From Flavipsychrobacter sp. (lineage in GTDB: Bacteria > Bacteroidota > Bacteroidia > Chitinophagales > Chitinophagaceae), in NCBI GenBank assembly GCA_016787265.1, contig JAEUVF010000013.1, positions 434,001 to 498,000 of the forward strand: a stretch of 64,000 bases of DNA, written 5' to 3'. Of this stretch, positions 9,280-17,724 are shown piece after piece (within the stretch, counting starts at the first letter, position 1; every line of letters starts with the position of its first letter). The notes beneath the pieces were generated by a model. It was not told where the DNA came from. It was given only the letters and a program-made list of their open reading frames with translations, and ran no database searches. A program made the position numbers and the translations under genes.

Positions 9280-10155
9280 TTAACTAGCTGCAATAATTTC
9301 AAGTGAGCGCACAATTAGTTTTTCTACGGCTGCCTGTCCATCTGCGGAGAAGGTTTTGTTGACCCGGTTGGCGACGATCACATTGAGGCTCAGGCACTGA
9401 TGCCCCAAGAGTCGGCTCAACCCGTAGATGGCGGAGGTTTCCATTTCAAAGTTAGTGATCCTGTGCTGACCATAACTAAAATTGGTAAGGTTGTCTACCA
9501 GTTGGGGGGCGGCCAGGCCTAAACGCAGGATTCTGCCCTGGGGGCCATAGAAGCCGGGACAGGTAACCGTGATGCCCTGGTGATAGCCTTTGGTAAAATG
9601 TTTAAGCAGGGAAGGGGAGGCAGCGGAGATATAGGGCGCCGAGATATTATGGTGCATTTGGGTATGGGTAAGGAATGCCTGGAGCAGTTCCTGTTCTTCT
9701 TCATTTTGTTCGAGGCGATAGAAGTGCAGGAGATTATCAAGACCGAGGCCATGGGTGCCGGCAACAAAGGAGTCGACGGGGATATCGGCCTGGAGGGAAC
9801 CACTGGTACCGAGTCGCAGGATCGAGAGGGAGGAGAGCTCGGGTTTGATGGTACGGGTGGAGAAATCGATATTGGCGAGGGCGTCGAGTTCATTAAGCAC
9901 GATATCAATATTATCTGGACCGATACCGGTGGAAACAACCGAGATGCGTTTATTGCCGAGGGTGCCGGTATGGGTGACAAATTCGCGGTGCTGGCGTTGC
10001 ACTTCGATGGAGTCAAAATATTTGCTGACTATTTTTACGCGATCGGGGTCGCCAACCGTAAGGACAATGGGGGCAAGTTCCTCGGGCCGGAGATCGAGGT
10101 GATAGATGGCGCCGCGGTTGGTAATAATTAATTCGGAGGGGGCAATAGGTTTCAT
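9280..10155 (-). CDS. Nucleoside phosphorylase (uridine phosphorylase-like)
   Basis: This 291-residue member of the PNP/UDP family performs phosphorolysis of a nucleoside to base and ribose-1-phosphate. The phosphate-binding motif VGDPDRV is near residues 34-40, the glycine-rich STGIGPDNI near 76-84, and the FEMETSAIYGLS motif contacts the ribose near 238-249. It looks closer to uridine phosphorylase than to purine-specific enzymes, but substrate is an inference. It is the first gene of the udp-dapF-corA-nudix run and lies divergent from tRNA-Cys. Confidence 0.88.
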   Translation of the reverse strand: MKPIAPSELIITNRGAIYHLDLRPEELAPIVLTVGDPDRVKIVSKYFDSIEVQRQHREFVTHTGTLGNKRISVVSTGIGPDNIDIVLNELDALANIDFSTRTIKPELSSLSILRLGTSGSLQADIPVDSFVAGTHGLGLDNLLHFYRLEQNEEEQELLQAFLTHTQMHHNISAPYISAASPSLLKHFTKGYHQGITVTCPGFYGPQGRILRLGLAAPQLVDNLTNFSYGQHRITNFEMETSAIYGLSRLLGHQCLSLNVIVANRVNKTFSADGQAAVEKLIVRSLEIIAAS

Positions 10156-10242
10156 GCAACTGCGTTATAAGGAAGAATTTTTTAAGCTGGAATTTGCAAC
10201 GAATGTATAAAAATCCTACATTCGTGCCCGGTTCAAAAAAAG

Positions 10243-10313
10243 GGTCCTGTGGCCGAGTGGTTAGGCAGAGCTCTGCAAAAGCTTCTACAGCAGTTCGAAT
10301 CTGCTCGGGACCT
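10243..10313 (+). tRNA. tRNA-Cys (GCA)
   Basis: The acceptor stem pairs GGTCCTG (10243-10249) with CGGGACC (10306-10312), with one G-T pair. The D stem is GCC/GGC, the anticodon stem GAGCT/AGCTT with loop CTGCAAA (anticodon GCA), and the T arm AGCAG-TTCGAAT-CTGCT. The discriminator base is T (10313), a tRNA-Cys identity element. CCA is not encoded. The gene marks the change from backbone to the AT-rich accessory island. Confidence 0.95.
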
Positions 10314-10323
10314 CTGAAAATCG

Positions 10324-10359
10324 AAAGTCCGTATTGGTGAAAAGGCCATTGCGGACTTT
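10324..10359 (+). terminator. Probable terminator after tRNA-Cys
   Basis: Arms AAAGTCCG (10324-10331) and CGGACTTT (10352-10359) form an 8-bp stem with a 20-base loop, followed by TGCTTTTT. Confidence 0.6.
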
Positions 10360-10405
10360 TGCTTTTTACCATTCGGGTGTAGTTGATCGACCGTTCGGGT
10401 GTCTG

Positions 10406-10503
10406 CAACCACTGGTCAAGCACTCTAGAACCACTCAACCACCACTCAACCACCACTCTACAAGCACTCATGAACCGTTCATGAAGCACTCATGAACCAC
10501 TCA
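10406..10503. repeat. Short imperfect tandem repeats (CCACTCAACCA / AGCACTCATGAACC)
   Basis: The stretch is made of short related units: CCACTCAACCA-type units at about 10430-10456, then two exact 14-base copies of AGCACTCATGAACC at 10463-10476 and 10485-10498 (22-base period). There is no spacer-repeat regularity as in CRISPR. Frames crossing it are low-complexity and not credible as protein. Confidence 0.65.
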
Positions 10504-10529
10504 GGCTATGGTTTCTGGGTAAACCAATT

Positions 10530-10629
10530 ATTACGGTTTCCCGTATGCGAAACTGTTTAAGAATAGTTATATTAGTGATACTTATCCTGTGATTCTCATG
10601 TGAATGGGACTCATGTGGCGAAGCAATGG
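10530..10629. repeat. Island repeat element, copy 1
   Basis: This is the first of three related non-coding copies (others at 21992 and 32823). It has an outer block ATTACGGTTTCCCGTAT at 10530 and a core from CTTATCCTGTGA (10581) to GGACTCATGTGGCGAAGCA. The distance between outer block and core is 51 bases here and 50 in copy 3. The core can fold as an imperfect hairpin. The role is unknown. Confidence 0.6.
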
Positions 10630-10818
10630 CCAAAGATGAAATGTAATGTTTTAAATCTATCTCTGACAATCTGATTAAACGCGTCCACAATTTGTGCAGG
10701 CGTTTAAGCTTTAAAAAAATGTATTGTCACAACTAAAATCTACCTGGACGCGAAGAAGGTAATTGATTATTTGAAAATTAATGTTTTAAAAAGCACGTCT
10801 AATAGTGTATATTAAATC

Positions 10819-10825
10819 GTTAGCC
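10819..10825 (+). other. Cassette-boundary-like GTTAGCC
   Basis: GTTAGCC lies 9 bases before the start of the gene at 10834 and is the exact complement of GGCTAAC, which follows that gene at 11499. This is the geometry of an integron R-prime site preceding a cassette gene. The matching left half of this first site was not found upstream. Confidence 0.35.
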
Positions 10826-10833
10826 GCAACTTT

Positions 10834-11493
10834 ATGGAGCAAGCAAAATTCATAGTAGACAAAACATTGTGTATAGAAGTACCGCCTGATAAGTACCTGA
10901 ATGAGTATAATGCCTTATACCAATTGAAAAACGGATTAATTGCACTTTACAACAGTGTTAGACCTCATGAACTTAAAATAATTGAAGAGAACAAAGGCGC
11001 CATGGTTCATGTTTGGGGACGCCACCCGGCAATACCTGAACACTTATTCAATTTGCTGCCATGCTTTTTTCATTGGTTTGGAACATCTGTTTGCAATTAT
11101 TCAAGATTAGTTGGATTCATTGTTTCTAGAGAACAAGGCATTATTACAGAAGCTGATCTTCAATTGGAACCATCAAGGAATAAAATAAAAGATGCTTGTA
11201 ATGATTACATGAAGAATCTATTGGAGCTACAAGAAGTCTTAAAATGGAGAAACAAGGTGTCTGCACATTTCGCCTTAACAGACCCTCGTAGAGACGACAA
11301 TATTGCTACACTTGAAGCATCAATAATTTATCCAGTTGGATTTGAATATGACAGATTTAGGACAGGCACTATGACATTTTCGAGAGGAGACGCAATGACA
11401 AATTATAGCTCTGAGATACCTCGTTGGGGTTTAACTGAGGTTTTCGAAACATTGGCCCCGCGTTTTTGGCCAGAAATTATCTTCAACCCATGA
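10834..11493 (+). CDS. Hypothetical protein with HEPN-like RNxxxxH motif
   Basis: No family is recognised with certainty. This 219-residue cytoplasmic protein is largely helical. At residues 139-145 it has RNKVSAH, which fits the R-(N/H/D)-x(4)-H signature of HEPN ribonucleases, placed at the end of a predicted helix (LLELQEVLKWRN) as in that fold; this is suggestive, not proof. It has no membrane segment. It stands alone between GTTAGCC (10819) and GGCTAAC (11499), like a one-gene cassette. It is AT-rich relative to the backbone, consistent with transfer. Confidence 0.6.
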   Translation: MEQAKFIVDKTLCIEVPPDKYLNEYNALYQLKNGLIALYNSVRPHELKIIEENKGAMVHVWGRHPAIPEHLFNLLPCFFHWFGTSVCNYSRLVGFIVSREQGIITEADLQLEPSRNKIKDACNDYMKNLLELQEVLKWRNKVSAHFALTDPRRDDNIATLEASIIYPVGFEYDRFRTGTMTFSRGDAMTNYSSEIPRWGLTEVFETLAPRFWPEIIFNP

Positions 11494-11498
11494 AATAC

Positions 11499-11699
11499 GG
11501 CTAACAATCGTATTGGGACAAGGCAGGGCTTAACCTCAAAGGCAATATATATTTGATCTTTAATCAGCAGGGGAACAGGCTTTTTAGGATTTCAAGTGGG
11601 CTATTGCAAATTAACATAAACATTTGTAAATAAATAATCGGCCAGGCCGGGCGGACAGTTGGTAATGACCTTGTTTTCGCCTATACGTAAACGTTAAGC
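11499..11699 (+). repeat. Long imperfect inverted repeat between genes (attC-like), site 1
   Basis: The left end (GGCTAACAATCGTATTGG, then GACAAGG at 11517-11523) is mirrored by the right end (CCTTGT at 11669, then CCTATACG and GTTAAGC at 11693-11699). The middle carries TCTTTAATCAGCAG at 11557-11570, which recurs exactly in the next intergenic site at 12559-12572. This size, polarity and position directly after a stop codon resemble integron attC sites. No integrase gene is present in the window. Confidence 0.5.
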
Positions 11700-11725
11700 A
11701 CAATTTTCAAATAACCACCAAACAT

Positions 11726-12427
11726 ATGTCTTTAATTGTAGGTGTATACGTACCGACAGGAATTGTCATTTCAGGCGACAGCAGGACAACAGGAACTTTG
11801 ACGCAACAGGTTCCTAATCCGCAAGTGCTTGGACAAACTATAAACGTTCAAATGAGCATTGTTTTATCGGACGCAACGCATAAAGTTTTCAAGTTGTTTC
11901 ACCGTTTTGGTGTCGCAACTTTCGGAGACGCACATATTGACAATTTACCAATCGCTCATCATGTTCAACAGTTCGAAGCGACAACTCAAAACCCGCCTCA
12001 AACAACACAAGATTTAGTCAATGCCATTTTACAACACTTTAGAAATTATAATCCAATACCAAGAACAGGATTTGTTGTGGTAGGCTATGACAATAATGTT
12101 CCTTTTGTGTTCGGAATTGATGTTTTTGGGAACATCTCTCAACGACACAACCTTATACAACCTCAAAATATAATAGACTATGGAATTTTACGAGGTGGTG
12201 ACGTTGACGTAGTAAATCGACTGCTGAACAATCAACAACGAATGCCACCGTTTGCTGCTATGAACCTTCAGGATGCTGTTGACTTTTCCAGACACTTGAT
12301 AAGGGCAACTATAGACCAAATGAGGTTTGAACCCGCTGTACAAACTGTCGGTGGTGACATTGATACTTTGGTAATTACAAGGGACAAAACTGAATTTCTC
12401 TATAGAAAAGAGTTGACTTACAAGTAA
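11726..12427 (+). CDS. Proteasome-like Ntn-hydrolase (Ser nucleophile candidate)
   Basis: This 233-residue protein begins MSLIVGVYV and continues with GIVISGDSRTT, the first hairpin of proteasome beta / HslV-type Ntn hydrolases. After loss of Met1, Ser2 would be the N-terminal nucleophile; D18 then equals proteasome Asp17, and K53 in HKVFKLF matches Lys33 just before the next strand; ATFGDA matches the Gly47 region. So a complete catalytic set is present, with Ser replacing Thr and a roughly 20-residue insertion before K53. Function is unknown: it could be a self-compartmentalising peptidase or an amidase. It occupies its own cassette-like unit between sites 11499 and 12435. Confidence 0.65.
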   Translation: MSLIVGVYVPTGIVISGDSRTTGTLTQQVPNPQVLGQTINVQMSIVLSDATHKVFKLFHRFGVATFGDAHIDNLPIAHHVQQFEATTQNPPQTTQDLVNAILQHFRNYNPIPRTGFVVVGYDNNVPFVFGIDVFGNISQRHNLIQPQNIIDYGILRGGDVDVVNRLLNNQQRMPPFAAMNLQDAVDFSRHLIRATIDQMRFEPAVQTVGGDIDTLVITRDKTEFLYRKELTYK

Positions 12428-12434
12428 AAACTGT

Positions 12435-12633
12435 GGCTAACAATGCATTGACGAATATGGCGGGGTGACAAATATATTCTCAGTTTTTTGTTCGATAATC
12501 ATCATCGGTTTCGGCAGATGAATAACGCCGAGATATAGAATAAACAATGACCTTTGTATCTTTAATCAGCAGCGGCACCGGGCAGACGTAACATAGAATA
12601 CTGCCACATCGCCAATTCTTCAACATTGTCTGC
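12435..12633 (+). repeat. Long imperfect inverted repeat between genes (attC-like), site 2
   Basis: The left end GGCTAACAATGCATTGACG..ATGGCG (12435 onwards) is imperfectly mirrored by CGCCAATTCTTCAACATTG (12610-12628). The middle shares TCTTTAATCAGCAG (12559-12572) and the following GGcACcGG with site 1. It follows the stop of the Ntn-hydrolase gene by 7 bases. Same interpretation and same limits as site 1. Confidence 0.45.
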
Positions 12634-12656
12634 TATAATTACAACTCCCCTTTTAT

Positions 12657-12818
12657 ATGACCAACAATTTGATATTTCTCAACGAGAATGACTTGAATAA
12701 AAGTGTATATAAAGTTTTCAGTTTTGAGAGGCTAGAACAAATCTTTCAGGATAGAAAACTGACACTTGTAAAACCGAGAATGTGGAAGGAATTGAAAAAT
12801 ATGTATTTGAAAAAATAG
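12657..12818 (+). pseudogene. Truncated DUF2971-like fragment, 53 codons
   Basis: The short frame has SVYKVFSFERLEQIF and LVKPRMW, which looks like the start of DUF2971 proteins (bacterial proteins of unknown function found in defence and mobile islands), where PxxW is normally followed by DPFEN. Here the frame ends 12 codons after the W. I read it as a decayed 5' fragment; it could also be a genuine 53-residue protein. Confidence 0.35.
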
Positions 12819-12936
12819 AAATACTCAAGATCAAACAACGAGTTTCGCCTTTATTATAAATATATCACATAACCTATCTTGTAGCATAATTTGCTAAATA
12901 TTTGTAACATAAAGATTCTTCATATATACAATATTT

Positions 12937-15900
12937 ATGAAATATCAACGATTAAATTCTAAGCACGAGATACTTATTGGAGCCTCCCCAAGAGATGCTG
13001 ATTTATCTATTGTATCAATTGATAATGAGGGTAACCTTGGAGAATTGAATGAATTCGTTTTAGTTCAGTATGGGTATGCCATTGAAGATCTTCCTAAAAA
13101 GGAACAATTGCAAGTAGCTGGATTCGGATCGATACCAAATACAAATGGTAAAGCAATTTTGTTTGTTGTAACTAAAGATGGAAATAACAATCCTGCAAAT
13201 GCTCTAGAAGTAAATCTTTATAGTACACTTATAGAATTTAGAGAATGGTTTATAAATAAAAAAGTTTGGTTGCCTTTAATGGGGACTGGGAGTGCGGGTC
13301 TTTCATTTGAACAAAGCTACGAAGCAACAGCAAAAGCCGTTAACAAATTTCAGGCAAACAATCCAACTGAAGTATTTTTTATTATTTCCTTTCCTAAAAT
13401 TGATAGGGCATATTTATTTTATGAGCAATTAAAAAATGATTTAAGTAATGATAGTAATATCGTTAAAGAATATTTAGAAAAATTAAATTGTAATTTTTAT
13501 TTAGTAAGTAATTTTTTAAAAGATAAGAATGAAGTTGCAAAATATTTACAAAAGGGTTTTTTGGAAATTGTAGAAGATGCACATAAGATATCAGGTGTAA
13601 TTAATAATATTAAAATAAATGATATTGTCATTTTGAATTGTAATTTATTCCAAAATGACAAAAGTGTTCTAAATATAAAAGGTATAGGTATTGTTTCTGA
13701 TATGTTCTCTGATCGATCAAAAATTATGGTTGATTGGAGAATCAATGATATTAATATTGTAATTCATGATTTTCATAATATTATTCTACCAATTGATTTT
13801 ATAGCAATTAGGGAGGTAATCGAAGTATTTTCATACTTAGATCCATTTGAATTGCAGAAACTTTTTCCTTCTTCAACTATACTTCCTATAAAACAAAATA
13901 TTGTTGCTAGTTTAATAAGCGATTCTGATAGGGGTGTTGACTATCTTAATATTACAAAAGACATTACGGCCTTTGCTCGTGTAATTTCTTCAAAAAATTT
14001 TGAACCACCTCTAGCCATTGCATTGTTTGGGAAATGGGGCTCAGGCAAAAGTTTTTTTATGCGAAAATTAAGAGAATATATAGAGAGTCTTTCTGAAATA
14101 GACTCTAGTAACATGTATTGTCAGGGCGTAGTGCATATTCATTTTAATGCTTGGTCTTATATGGATGCAAACTTATGGGCAAGCTTTGTTAGTAAAATAT
14201 TTGAAGGTTTAAACGAATATATAACAAATAATACTTCATCACTCCAGGTAAAAAAGGAGGTTGAAGCTGAATTAAATGCCACTCTTAATATAGCAAAAGA
14301 AGGTATGCAAGAATTAGAGAGTAAAAAAAAATCAATACAACAGCAAATTGACATACTAGAGGAAAAAAGGAATAGTATTAAAAAGGAGGTTGAAGAAAAT
14401 ATTTTAAAACTTCAAACAAAAACAACTTGGAGTGTAATTAAGGAAATAGATGAGAAATTTCAAGTAAAAAAAACAGTAATCGACTCTTTGGAGTATAATT
14501 CTACTTATATAAAATCAAAGAAAGATCTCAAGTTGATTGTGCCTGAAAAGTACTGGAACGATCCTAAAGAATTATATAGACAAATTAGCTCTAAATATAC
14601 TTTTGCAAAGGAATTTTTCAGAATTGAAAAAATTGGAAAAAATCTTTTATATCTAACTCTAATTTTAGTTATAATATTCTTAACTCCAGTTTTACTTCAA
14701 TTCGTTGATGAAAAAATTAGTAAGATAAATTTTTTGATACCTCAGGCTGGATTAACCTTCATGCTTATATTTGGATCAGCGTGGAAAAGATGTGAAATTG
14801 TTTATAACAAGTTGCAGCCTTTAATAGCTACATTTTGGAAGATAAAAGTTGATTACGAGGAAAAATTAAATGAATATCTTTCAAAATTTCAGCAAGAAGA
14901 AAAAGCTTTAAAATTGGAAATTGAAAAGGGTAAGGATGAGCTTTTGTCAATAAACGAACAATTGCAAAAAGCAGAAGCAATAATGTCAGATATTCAATTT
15001 AAATTAGATAATACTATTGCAACTGAAGCGTTATATTCATTTATAGAAAAAAAATCTAAAAGCGAAGATTATAAAAAGCATTTAGGTATCATTTCGATTA
15101 TACGGAGAGATTTCGAAATACTAAACGGTCTATTTACTGATCATAAACAAGAAATTATAAATTCAGATAGGGTTGCTGCCTTTAGGGGAAAATTTAAGAA
15201 GCCTTTAGAAAGAATTGTATTATATATTGATGACTTGGATCGCTGTCCTGAGGAAAATGTAGTACAAGTACTTGAAGCTGTAAACCTACTAATGGCATTT
15301 CCTTTATTTGTTGTTATAGTTGGTGTTGATCCTCGTTGGGTAAAGAATGCATTGATTAAAAAATATTCTATTCAGTTTTCAGGGAAAATACCTTATGGAT
15401 TAGATAATGAATTAGGAATAGATTTTATAGAGCCATCTAACTATCTTGAAAAAATATTTCAAGTCGCATTTCACTTAAAAGATGCTTCTTCCATTAGCGT
15501 AAAAGAAATGATTCGTCAGTTGGCAACAATATCTAAACAAACTCCAATTTTTAGTAATTCAAAATCCAATCTAGATAATCCGATTTCAAATTTTGATTTA
15601 AAAAATATAAATGAAAGAGTTTCTATTAATGATAAGACTAAAATGAATATTGAAAGTCATCCAGTAGTTAATGAATATTCTGATTATTTTTCTAAAAGTA
15701 TTGAATTGCTCAAATTTTCAGAAGATGAAGTTAATATTATGCAGGACATGTCAGAGTTAATAGGTCCAAATCCAAGAGCATTAAAGAGATTTATTAATAT
15801 TTACAAAATTGTTAAGGCTCATGAGGATTATACAGTAAGCAAGCAAGCACTGAAAGAAGATATATTAGTTGTTCAATTCTTGCTGGCATTATCTTCTGGT

Positions 15901-16140
15901 CGATTTAAGAGATTAATTCCGGCTTTCGAATCTTATATTGAAGATCAAAGATTTGAAGCTCAGCCAGTCTCAAATTTCTTTGAGGAGTTTAAGTATGCTA
16001 TTGAATTATCCAAAATGAAAGATGATTTACGTGAAGTGTTGTTTAGCAACAATAACTTCATAACTATCCAGCAGATTAAAGCAAATGTATTTTCTAAACA
16101 TAATGGATTTATAAGACGTTTTACTTTTAATAATATATAA
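12937..16140 (+). CDS. KAP-type P-loop NTPase with macro-like N-terminal domain
   Basis: This is a 1067-residue protein. Residues 1-170 resemble a macro-type domain, the best match being WLPLMGTGSAGLSFEQS at about 111-127 (compare the ligand-loop pattern PLxGTGxxGLxxxxS). The ATPase follows: Walker A GKWGSGKS at 365-372 and Walker B VLYIDDLDRC with DDLD at 765-768, plus a KAP-typical arrangement with two hydrophobic helices inserted between them (about 570-590 and 599-615) and coiled coils around 435-490 and 655-700. KAP ATPases are membrane-linked and some act in phage exclusion (PifA). The gene is very AT-rich. The next gene (17725), now separated by an IS3 insertion, may be its partner. 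Confidence 0.8.
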   Translation: MKYQRLNSKHEILIGASPRDADLSIVSIDNEGNLGELNEFVLVQYGYAIEDLPKKEQLQVAGFGSIPNTNGKAILFVVTKDGNNNPANALEVNLYSTLIEFREWFINKKVWLPLMGTGSAGLSFEQSYEATAKAVNKFQANNPTEVFFIISFPKIDRAYLFYEQLKNDLSNDSNIVKEYLEKLNCNFYLVSNFLKDKNEVAKYLQKGFLEIVEDAHKISGVINNIKINDIVILNCNLFQNDKSVLNIKGIGIVSDMFSDRSKIMVDWRINDINIVIHDFHNIILPIDFIAIREVIEVFSYLDPFELQKLFPSSTILPIKQNIVASLISDSDRGVDYLNITKDITAFARVISSKNFEPPLAIALFGKWGSGKSFFMRKLREYIESLSEIDSSNMYCQGVVHIHFNAWSYMDANLWASFVSKIFEGLNEYITNNTSSLQVKKEVEAELNATLNIAKEGMQELESKKKSIQQQIDILEEKRNSIKKEVEENILKLQTKTTWSVIKEIDEKFQVKKTVIDSLEYNSTYIKSKKDLKLIVPEKYWNDPKELYRQISSKYTFAKEFFRIEKIGKNLLYLTLILVIIFLTPVLLQFVDEKISKINFLIPQAGLTFMLIFGSAWKRCEIVYNKLQPLIATFWKIKVDYEEKLNEYLSKFQQEEKALKLEIEKGKDELLSINEQLQKAEAIMSDIQFKLDNTIATEALYSFIEKKSKSEDYKKHLGIISIIRRDFEILNGLFTDHKQEIINSDRVAAFRGKFKKPLERIVLYIDDLDRCPEENVVQVLEAVNLLMAFPLFVVIVGVDPRWVKNALIKKYSIQFSGKIPYGLDNELGIDFIEPSNYLEKIFQVAFHLKDASSISVKEMIRQLATISKQTPIFSNSKSNLDNPISNFDLKNINERVSINDKTKMNIESHPVVNEYSDYFSKSIELLKFSEDEVNIMQDMSELIGPNPRALKRFINIYKIVKAHEDYTVSKQALKEDILVVQFLLALSSGRFKRLIPAFESYIEDQRFEAQPVSNFFEEFKYAIELSKMKDDLREVLFSNNNFITIQQIKANVFSKHNGFIRRFTFNNI

Positions 16141-16397
16141 TTTGATGATTAATCTAACATTTGTAAATAAAATTATATTTCTTACTTAATACTTTTATAT
16201 TTAAGTTTTTCATTTTTTAATTAAAGTTTATTTTGTTTAGAATAAAAGTGGATCCGGCTACTTTTTTTAGTCAACGACACCCAACTCAGGATGAATAAAC
16301 TCGTTCATAATGCCTGTATCTAGCTCCCCATATGTATTGACCCCCTAAAAGACTGGATAGAATTGTAAAAACAATTAAGTCAGTAAATTTAGGAACC

Positions 16398-16715
16398 ATG
16401 TCAAAGTCTAGAAGGAGTTTTTCGGCTTCAGAAAAACTCGCCATTATTAACGAAGCAGATCAGTTTGGTACCAGCCAGACATTACGAAAACACAATCTTT
16501 CCCACACCGTGTTGCGTCGCTGGAGAGAAAGCTTTAATGAAGGTGGGGTTACCAGCCTCCAGTCTTATGCCCGGCAACGCAATCCGGAAGTGGAAGCCCT
16601 TGAAGAGCAAATCCGGTTATTAAAAAACATTGTTGCTAAGCAGCAAATTGAAGTGGAGTTCAAATCCGAGCTTTTAAAAAAAAGTCAATCCCTCGAGCAG
16701 AAGCGGTCAAGGTGA
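16398..16715 (+). CDS. IS3-family transposase subunit A
   Basis: The 105-residue protein has a helix-turn-helix (residues about 8-55, including FGTSQTLRKHNLSHTVLRRWR) that binds the element ends, followed by a leucine-zipper-like coiled coil (EVEALEEQIRLLKNIVAKQQIEVE region, about 68-95) for dimerisation. It ends in a GTGA overlap with orfB at 16712-16715, so orfB can be made by translational coupling or frameshift. Confidence 0.85.
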   Translation: MSKSRRSFSASEKLAIINEADQFGTSQTLRKHNLSHTVLRRWRESFNEGGVTSLQSYARQRNPEVEALEEQIRLLKNIVAKQQIEVEFKSELLKKSQSLEQKRSR

Positions 16716-17581
16716 TACACCAATTTGAAAAGAATCCCATGGTCTGCACAACAGAACTCTTGCAATGGTCAGCCATTCCCCGGAGTACTTATTACAATAA
16801 ACGGGGAGAAGGACTGCGTGGTCGCAAACCTAGCTCTATGACGGTTACACAGGACGGTGATCTGGTAGCAAATGAAGTCGTTGTGCAAGAAGCGGAAGCA
16901 ATCCTGCAACAGGAATTTTGTTGCTACGGCTACAAAAATATCTGTGATGAACTCCGAGATATGGGATTTATCATTAACCACAAGAAAGTGTATCGCTTAC
17001 TCAAACAATATCACCTACTATTTAACCGACGCATTGGTACCATTGGCGTTCCCCGGCAGTTTGTTCGCTTCCGCAAGATCCGCGCAGAGCGACCACTGGA
17101 GCACTTGTGTATGGACATCAAATATGTATATATCCATGGTGCCAGGCGCAATGCCTTGCTGTTAACTGTACTTGATGTGTATAGCCGTAAGGTATTGACC
17201 CACATGCTCCGGTTTAACATCAAAAAGGGAGATGTCATTGTGTTGCTATCGCTGCTGCTGATGGAGTACCGAATTGAACAGGTAACCATCCGAAACGATA
17301 ATGGTGCTCAGTTCATTGCAACTGTGGTGCGCAACTTTCTAAAAGATAAAGGAGTTAACCAGGAATTTACGCATGTAGCAACTCCTCAGGAAAATGCCTA
17401 TATCGAGGCCCTCCACAGCAATGTTCAACGGGAAGTAATTGAACGCTTTGAGTTCGAATCAGTCTACTATGCGCAATTGATTCTCCAGCGATACTACGAC
17501 TGTCATATATCCGAGCCCCATAAAACAGAAAAAAACATCAGTTTAGTCACAAATTTTAAACCCAGTTTGTTAAAAAATTAA
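16712..17581 (+). CDS. IS3-family transposase subunit B (DDE integrase)
   Basis: This 289-residue catalytic subunit has the rve-type core. The triad is D135 (MDIKY), D196 (NDNGAQF) and E232 (YIEALHS), with exactly 35 residues between the second D and the E (DD35E). An HTH_21-like segment (CCYGYKNICDELRD) precedes the core. The start is GTG at 16712, overlapping orfA. The frame ends with SLVTNFKPSLLKN, without the proline-rich tail that is still readable in the decayed copy near 28960-29110. Confidence 0.88.
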   Translation: MIHQFEKNPMVCTTELLQWSAIPRSTYYNKRGEGLRGRKPSSMTVTQDGDLVANEVVVQEAEAILQQEFCCYGYKNICDELRDMGFIINHKKVYRLLKQYHLLFNRRIGTIGVPRQFVRFRKIRAERPLEHLCMDIKYVYIHGARRNALLLTVLDVYSRKVLTHMLRFNIKKGDVIVLLSLLLMEYRIEQVTIRNDNGAQFIATVVRNFLKDKGVNQEFTHVATPQENAYIEALHSNVQREVIERFEFESVYYAQLILQRYYDCHISEPHKTEKNISLVTNFKPSLLKN

Positions 17582-17724
17582 GCGCTCGATACATGATTTT
17601 ATTTTGGTAAACCAAACTTTGCTAATCAGGGTGGTTATTCTGAACTTCCATTTTGTACCCCGGATCCAATTACTTTAGTTGGACAATAGTGATTATCAAC
17701 TAATTTTCAATTTTATACTTATTT

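Larger units (their letters stand above)
16335..17688 (+). mobile_element. IS3-family insertion sequence, apparently complete
   Basis: It contains overlapping orfA and orfB. The left end TATTGACCCCCTAAA (16335-16349) and right end TTTAGTTGGACAATA (17674-17688) are inverted repeats with 12 of 15 matches. The outermost bases and the target duplication are unclear. It lies between the KAP gene and the gene at 17725 without breaking either frame. A heavily decayed relative lies at 28120-29118. Confidence 0.8.

Noticed and set aside
9519..10131. Long frames on both strands within the phosphorylase gene
   Set aside because: Shadows of the udp-like gene; low-complexity Ser/Pro or Gly-rich translations.
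10013..10489. Minus-strand frame of 158 codons across tRNA-Cys and the repeat patch
   Set aside because: It runs antisense through the tRNA gene and a low-complexity repeat; no domain and no plausible start.
10406..10503. CRISPR-like repeat array
   Set aside because: Units are too short (11-14 bases), irregular in period, and there are no unique spacers or cas genes.
16249..16270. GGATCCGGCTACTTTTTTTAG left of the IS, similar to 17661-17680
   Set aside because: Could be an older IS end, but similarity is limited and in direct orientation, so it was not annotated.
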